A stretch of 6,970 nt of DNA from an uncultured Oscillospiraceae bacterium (GTDB lineage: Bacteria; Bacillota_A; Clostridia; Oscillospirales; Oscillospiraceae), in the NCBI GenBank assembly GCA_900757695.1, contig CAAEOU010000210.1:1-6970 (forward strand). The letters are read 5' to 3'. The position numbers and the translations under genes are program-made. The notes beneath the pieces are model-generated. The model was not told the origin of the DNA and ran no database searches. It worked only from the letters and a program-made list of their open reading frames with translations. Shown here in pieces: positions 5,545 through 6,970 of this stretch. Numbering within the stretch: position 1 is the stretch's first letter; every line of letters begins with the position of its first letter.

Positions 5545-5681
5545 CCAAAATACCCGAATTGGGCAGTATTCACAAAAAATTACTGTTCAATTTGGGTATT
5601 ATTTTACTTTACATTTACTCGTTTCGGGTATATCATAATTGCAGTTACTCAAAGCGAGTAACAAGTTACACGAAAGGAGTT
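5521..5681. promoter_or_regulatory. Operator array O1-O6 of the lysogeny switch
   Basis: Six 15-bp pseudo-palindromes fit TACYCR-AAW-YGRGTA in one or other orientation. O1 is 5521-5535 TACACGTTTTGAGTA, O2 5551-5565 TACCCGAATTGGGCA, O3 5584-5598 TGTTCAATTTGGGTA, O4 5616-5630 TACTCGTTTCGGGTA, O5 5646-5660 TACTCAAAGCGAGTA, and a weaker O6 5667-5681 TACACGAAAGGAGTT over the Cro ribosome site. Centres of O1-O5 are 30, 33, 32 and 30 bases apart, about three helical turns, which would place bound dimers on one face. These are the likely targets of the repressor and Cro-like protein. O4 and O5 are the best palindromes. Confidence 0.78.
5608..5636 (+). promoter_or_regulatory. Rightward early promoter (PR-like)
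   Basis: TTTACA (5608-5613), a 17-base spacer and TATCAT (5631-5636) each match five of six consensus bases. Operator O4 fills the spacer exactly (5616-5630), mirroring O1 in the repressor promoter. The start would be near 5643, giving a leader of about 45 bases that carries O5 and the Cro ribosome site. Confidence 0.65.
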
Positions 5682-5688
5682 CTTTGAA

Positions 5689-5883
5689 TTGCTCTATCCG
5701 AACATCAACGCAGAACGAAGCCGTCGCAAACTGACTATTGAGGAGTTTGCAAAGGCGTTGGGTGTCACCCGCAAGACCGTTTACAACTGGATGGTTCACG
5801 GCAACATCCCCCAATCCAAGCTGGAAAAAATGGCAGAAATGTTCGACTGCTCCATTGATTATCTGCTCCAGCGCAGCATCTGA
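5689..5883 (+). CDS. Cro-like XRE-family HTH regulator, TTG start
   Basis: This 64-residue single-domain DNA-binding protein has a helix-turn-helix at about residues 16-36 (TIEEFAKALGVTRKTVYNWM), followed by the usual second half (KLEKMAEMFDCSIDYLL). It starts at TTG 5689, nine bases after AAAGGAG; no in-frame ATG or GTG lies between the ribosome site and this codon. As the first gene rightwards from the operators, divergent from the repressor, it is placed like Cro and would favour the lytic programme by shutting off the repressor. The C-terminal SIDYLL motif is shared with the repressor's SIDYML, which suggests related DNA-binding domains. The next gene follows after 19 bases, so they form one operon. 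Confidence 0.88.
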   Translation: MLYPNINAERSRRKLTIEEFAKALGVTRKTVYNWMVHGNIPQSKLEKMAEMFDCSIDYLLQRSI

Positions 5884-5902
5884 CAACAAGGAGGTTTGAC
5901 CT

Positions 5903-6148
5903 ATGGCAAAGAAACCGTTTCTGAAGCTCCGCCGCCTGTACGAAGATCAGGGGCTGCTGCAAAAAGAGCTCAGCGAGCTGTCCGACATCCCACTGGACAC
6001 CCTCAAGGGCCGCCTCAATGCCCCGGAGGACAAGGGGCGCTGGAAGGCCTGCGAGATCGTTAAGATCTGCAAGGTGCTACACATTCCGCAGGAGCAGATC
6101 GGGGCGTATTTCTTCCCGGCAATTGCAAAGGAGGAAAAGACCGCATGA
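5903..6148 (+). CDS. Small HTH-like phage regulator (DUF739-like)
   Basis: This 81-residue protein starts at ATG 5903, eight bases after AAGGAGG. The pattern LLQKELSELSDIPLDTLKGRLN (about residues 18-39) fits a helix-turn-helix, and KACEIVKICKVLHIPQEQIGAYF continues like the DUF739 family of small Cro/CI-region phage proteins. It is probably a second DNA-binding regulator in the early operon, but its target is unknown. Its stop overlaps the start of the next gene by four bases (ATGA), indicating translational coupling. Confidence 0.75.
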   Translation: MAKKPFLKLRRLYEDQGLLQKELSELSDIPLDTLKGRLNAPEDKGRWKACEIVKICKVLHIPQEQIGAYFFPAIAKEEKTA

Positions 6149-6426
6149 AGATCAAATCCCGCGTCTGGTACTGGCTGGCTGCTGCCAGCGGTGCCGTAAG
6201 TCTGCTGTACGGCATGGGCATCGAGGGCGGTGCACAGCTGGGCAGCTCCATCTCTGACAGCCAGTTCGTCACGGCCCTGTGCCTGGTTCTGGCAGCGGTC
6301 GCGTTCCTGCGGCTGGGCTTTGCCGCCCAGGATCGTGAACAGAACGCCCGCCGCTATGGCCGCGTTGACCGTACCCACGCCCGCACCGAAGAGCCGGACT
6401 ACCGGCAGAACCGGAGGGGCGCATGA
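6145..6426 (+). CDS. Small two-span membrane protein, function unknown
   Basis: This 93-residue protein is translated from an ATG overlapping the preceding stop, with AGGAGG ten bases upstream. Residues about 7-25 (VWYWLAAASGAVSLLYGMG) and about 42-61 (VTALCLVLAAVAFLRLGFAA) are probable membrane spans. The last 30 residues are hydrophilic and rich in Arg, Glu and Asn. Strong GC bias at third codon positions supports real coding. Small membrane proteins are common in phage early operons, but I recognise no family here. Confidence 0.75.
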   Translation: MKIKSRVWYWLAAASGAVSLLYGMGIEGGAQLGSSISDSQFVTALCLVLAAVAFLRLGFAAQDREQNARRYGRVDRTHARTEEPDYRQNRRGA

Positions 6427-6531
6427 AAAGCAAATGAGCCCGCCCGTGCTGGTAACACGGACGAGCCCAGAGGGTGATGGTTCACTACCCCCATCACCCT
6501 TGATGATATCACATCAGAAAGGATTTTACAA
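6427..6531 (+). other. Structured intergenic spacer in the early operon
   Basis: This 105-base gap in an otherwise tightly packed operon carries hairpins. CCGTG (6444-6448) pairs with CACGG (6456-6460), the pair being flanked by direct repeats of GAGCCC (6436-6441 and 6463-6468). AGGGTGATGG (6471-6480) pairs perfectly with CCATCACCCT (6491-6500) around a 10-base loop. TGATG (6501-6505) and CATCA (6512-6516) could form a third short stem. No T tract follows, so it is not an ordinary terminator. It may be an RNA processing or stability element, or a protein-binding site. Confidence 0.55.
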
Positions 6532-6846
6532 ATGAAAGGTATTTTAGCCGAACCGGGCAAGGCTCCGGTGATTGCGTCCCTGCCCGACAGCCTGTGGGCC
6601 ATTGAGAACCGGCTGGGTACGCCCTGCGAGATGATCGTGCTGCCCCGCCCCCCGGCGGTGCTGTTCGTGGGCCGGTATGATGGTCCCATCCAGCCCGCCA
6701 GTCTGCTCAACCGGAAGTACCGGGGCCGCCAGCTTTACGGGCCCATCCTCTGCTACGGCTGGAAGGGCAACAACATCCAGCCCATGAACAAGGATGTGCA
6801 GACCGAGATGCTGGACCGCCTGAAGGGCACGGAGGTGAAAGTGTGA
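6532..6846 (+). CDS. DUF3846-like small protein
   Basis: This 104-residue protein starts at ATG 6532, eight bases after AAAGGA. The opening MKGILAEPGKAPVIASLPDSL and the later GPILCYGWKGNNIQPM region resemble DUF3846, a small soluble family common in Clostridia phages and mobile elements that has no established function. No membrane span or catalytic motif is evident. Its end overlaps the next gene by four bases, so the early operon continues rightwards. The family assignment is from memory of the N-terminal pattern. Confidence 0.72.
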   Translation: MKGILAEPGKAPVIASLPDSLWAIENRLGTPCEMIVLPRPPAVLFVGRYDGPIQPASLLNRKYRGRQLYGPILCYGWKGNNIQPMNKDVQTEMLDRLKGTEVKV

Positions 6847-6970
6847 CCACCTATATCTGCAAATGCGGACGGCGAGTGAAGAAATCCACCGATGCCAGTA
6901 CCACTGGAAACCGCCTATCTGGTTACGCACCCGGCCATGAGTGCTGGGGATGCCCCTATGCCATGCCATA
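6843..6970 (+). CDS. Start of a Cys-rich protein, probably zinc-ribbon-like (3' end beyond window)
   Basis: The frame opens at GTG 6843, overlapping the previous stop as GTGA, with GGAGG seven bases upstream. It stays open for 42 codons to the window edge. The visible sequence has CKCG at residues 6-9 and CWGC at about 34-37, two Cys pairs spaced as in a small zinc-binding fold. Function cannot be told from the fragment. It belongs to the same rightward operon. Confidence 0.65.
   Translation, partial: MTTYICKCGRRVKKSTDASTTGNRLSGYAPGHECWGCPYAMP

Noticed and set aside
5486..5548. N-terminal extension of the repressor to 5548
   Set aside because: It would begin upstream of the predicted -10 box and run through operator O1. 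The 5485 start gives the standard XRE domain N-terminus with AGGAGG.
5599..5889. Minus-strand frame across the control region and the Cro-like gene
   Set aside because: It overlaps the operators and reads antisense to a clear HTH gene, with no start signals.
6423..6437. Four-codon frame MKSK after the small membrane protein
   Set aside because: It is too short to call and lacks its own ribosome site or sign of attenuation.

Overview
The window looks like the left boundary of an integrated temperate phage (or closely related integrative element) in a Gram-positive Clostridia genome, most like a gut Faecalibacterium/Ruminococcaceae. This is inferred from strong AGGAGG ribosome binding sites throughout, a moderately GC-rich coding background with AT-rich promoter regions, and a BspA/InlB-type surface protein with an S-layer-homology-like end that I associate with that group. 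No 16S or other taxonomic marker is present, so the genus is inference.

Positions 1-2395 are probably host chromosome. A large secreted surface protein runs leftwards from 1888 and off the window. It has a signal peptide, leucine-rich repeats, an InlB-type repeat, two near-identical modules separated by a Pro-Thr/Asn-Pro-Asp linker, a hydrophobic segment and the start of an SLH-like domain. Its promoter region holds a 34-base AT dinucleotide tract directly downstream of a TTGACA box. Positions 1889-2549 carry no convincing gene. They contain several terminator hairpins and three short fragments of a tRNA 3' end. The fragment at 2395-2419 keeps an encoded CCA and its own terminator, and marks the probable attachment site.

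Positions 2420-6970 are the element. A leftward lysogeny block comprises a tyrosine integrase (2550-3704), a two-span membrane protein of unknown function (3849-4757) and a LexA/CI-type self-cleaving repressor (4775-5485). A 203-base divergent control region (5486-5688) holds a regularly spaced series of about six 15-bp pseudo-palindromic operators. One sits inside the spacer of the repressor promoter and one inside the spacer of the rightward promoter. Rightwards follow a Cro-like HTH protein with a TTG start, a second small HTH protein (DUF739-like), a small membrane protein, a structured spacer, a DUF3846-like protein and a Cys-rich protein that runs off the end.

The most unexpected signal is a consensus rightward promoter (TTGACA-17-TATAAT) just upstream of the integrase. 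It is followed about 50 bases after the predicted start by a strong intrinsic terminator, with no ORF between: a probable element-encoded small RNA of about 80 nt.

Together the element genes form a lysis/lysogeny switch. The repressor blocks its own and the Cro-side promoter, cleaves itself on DNA damage, and the early rightward operon is then expressed. The integrase handles insertion and excision at the tRNA.
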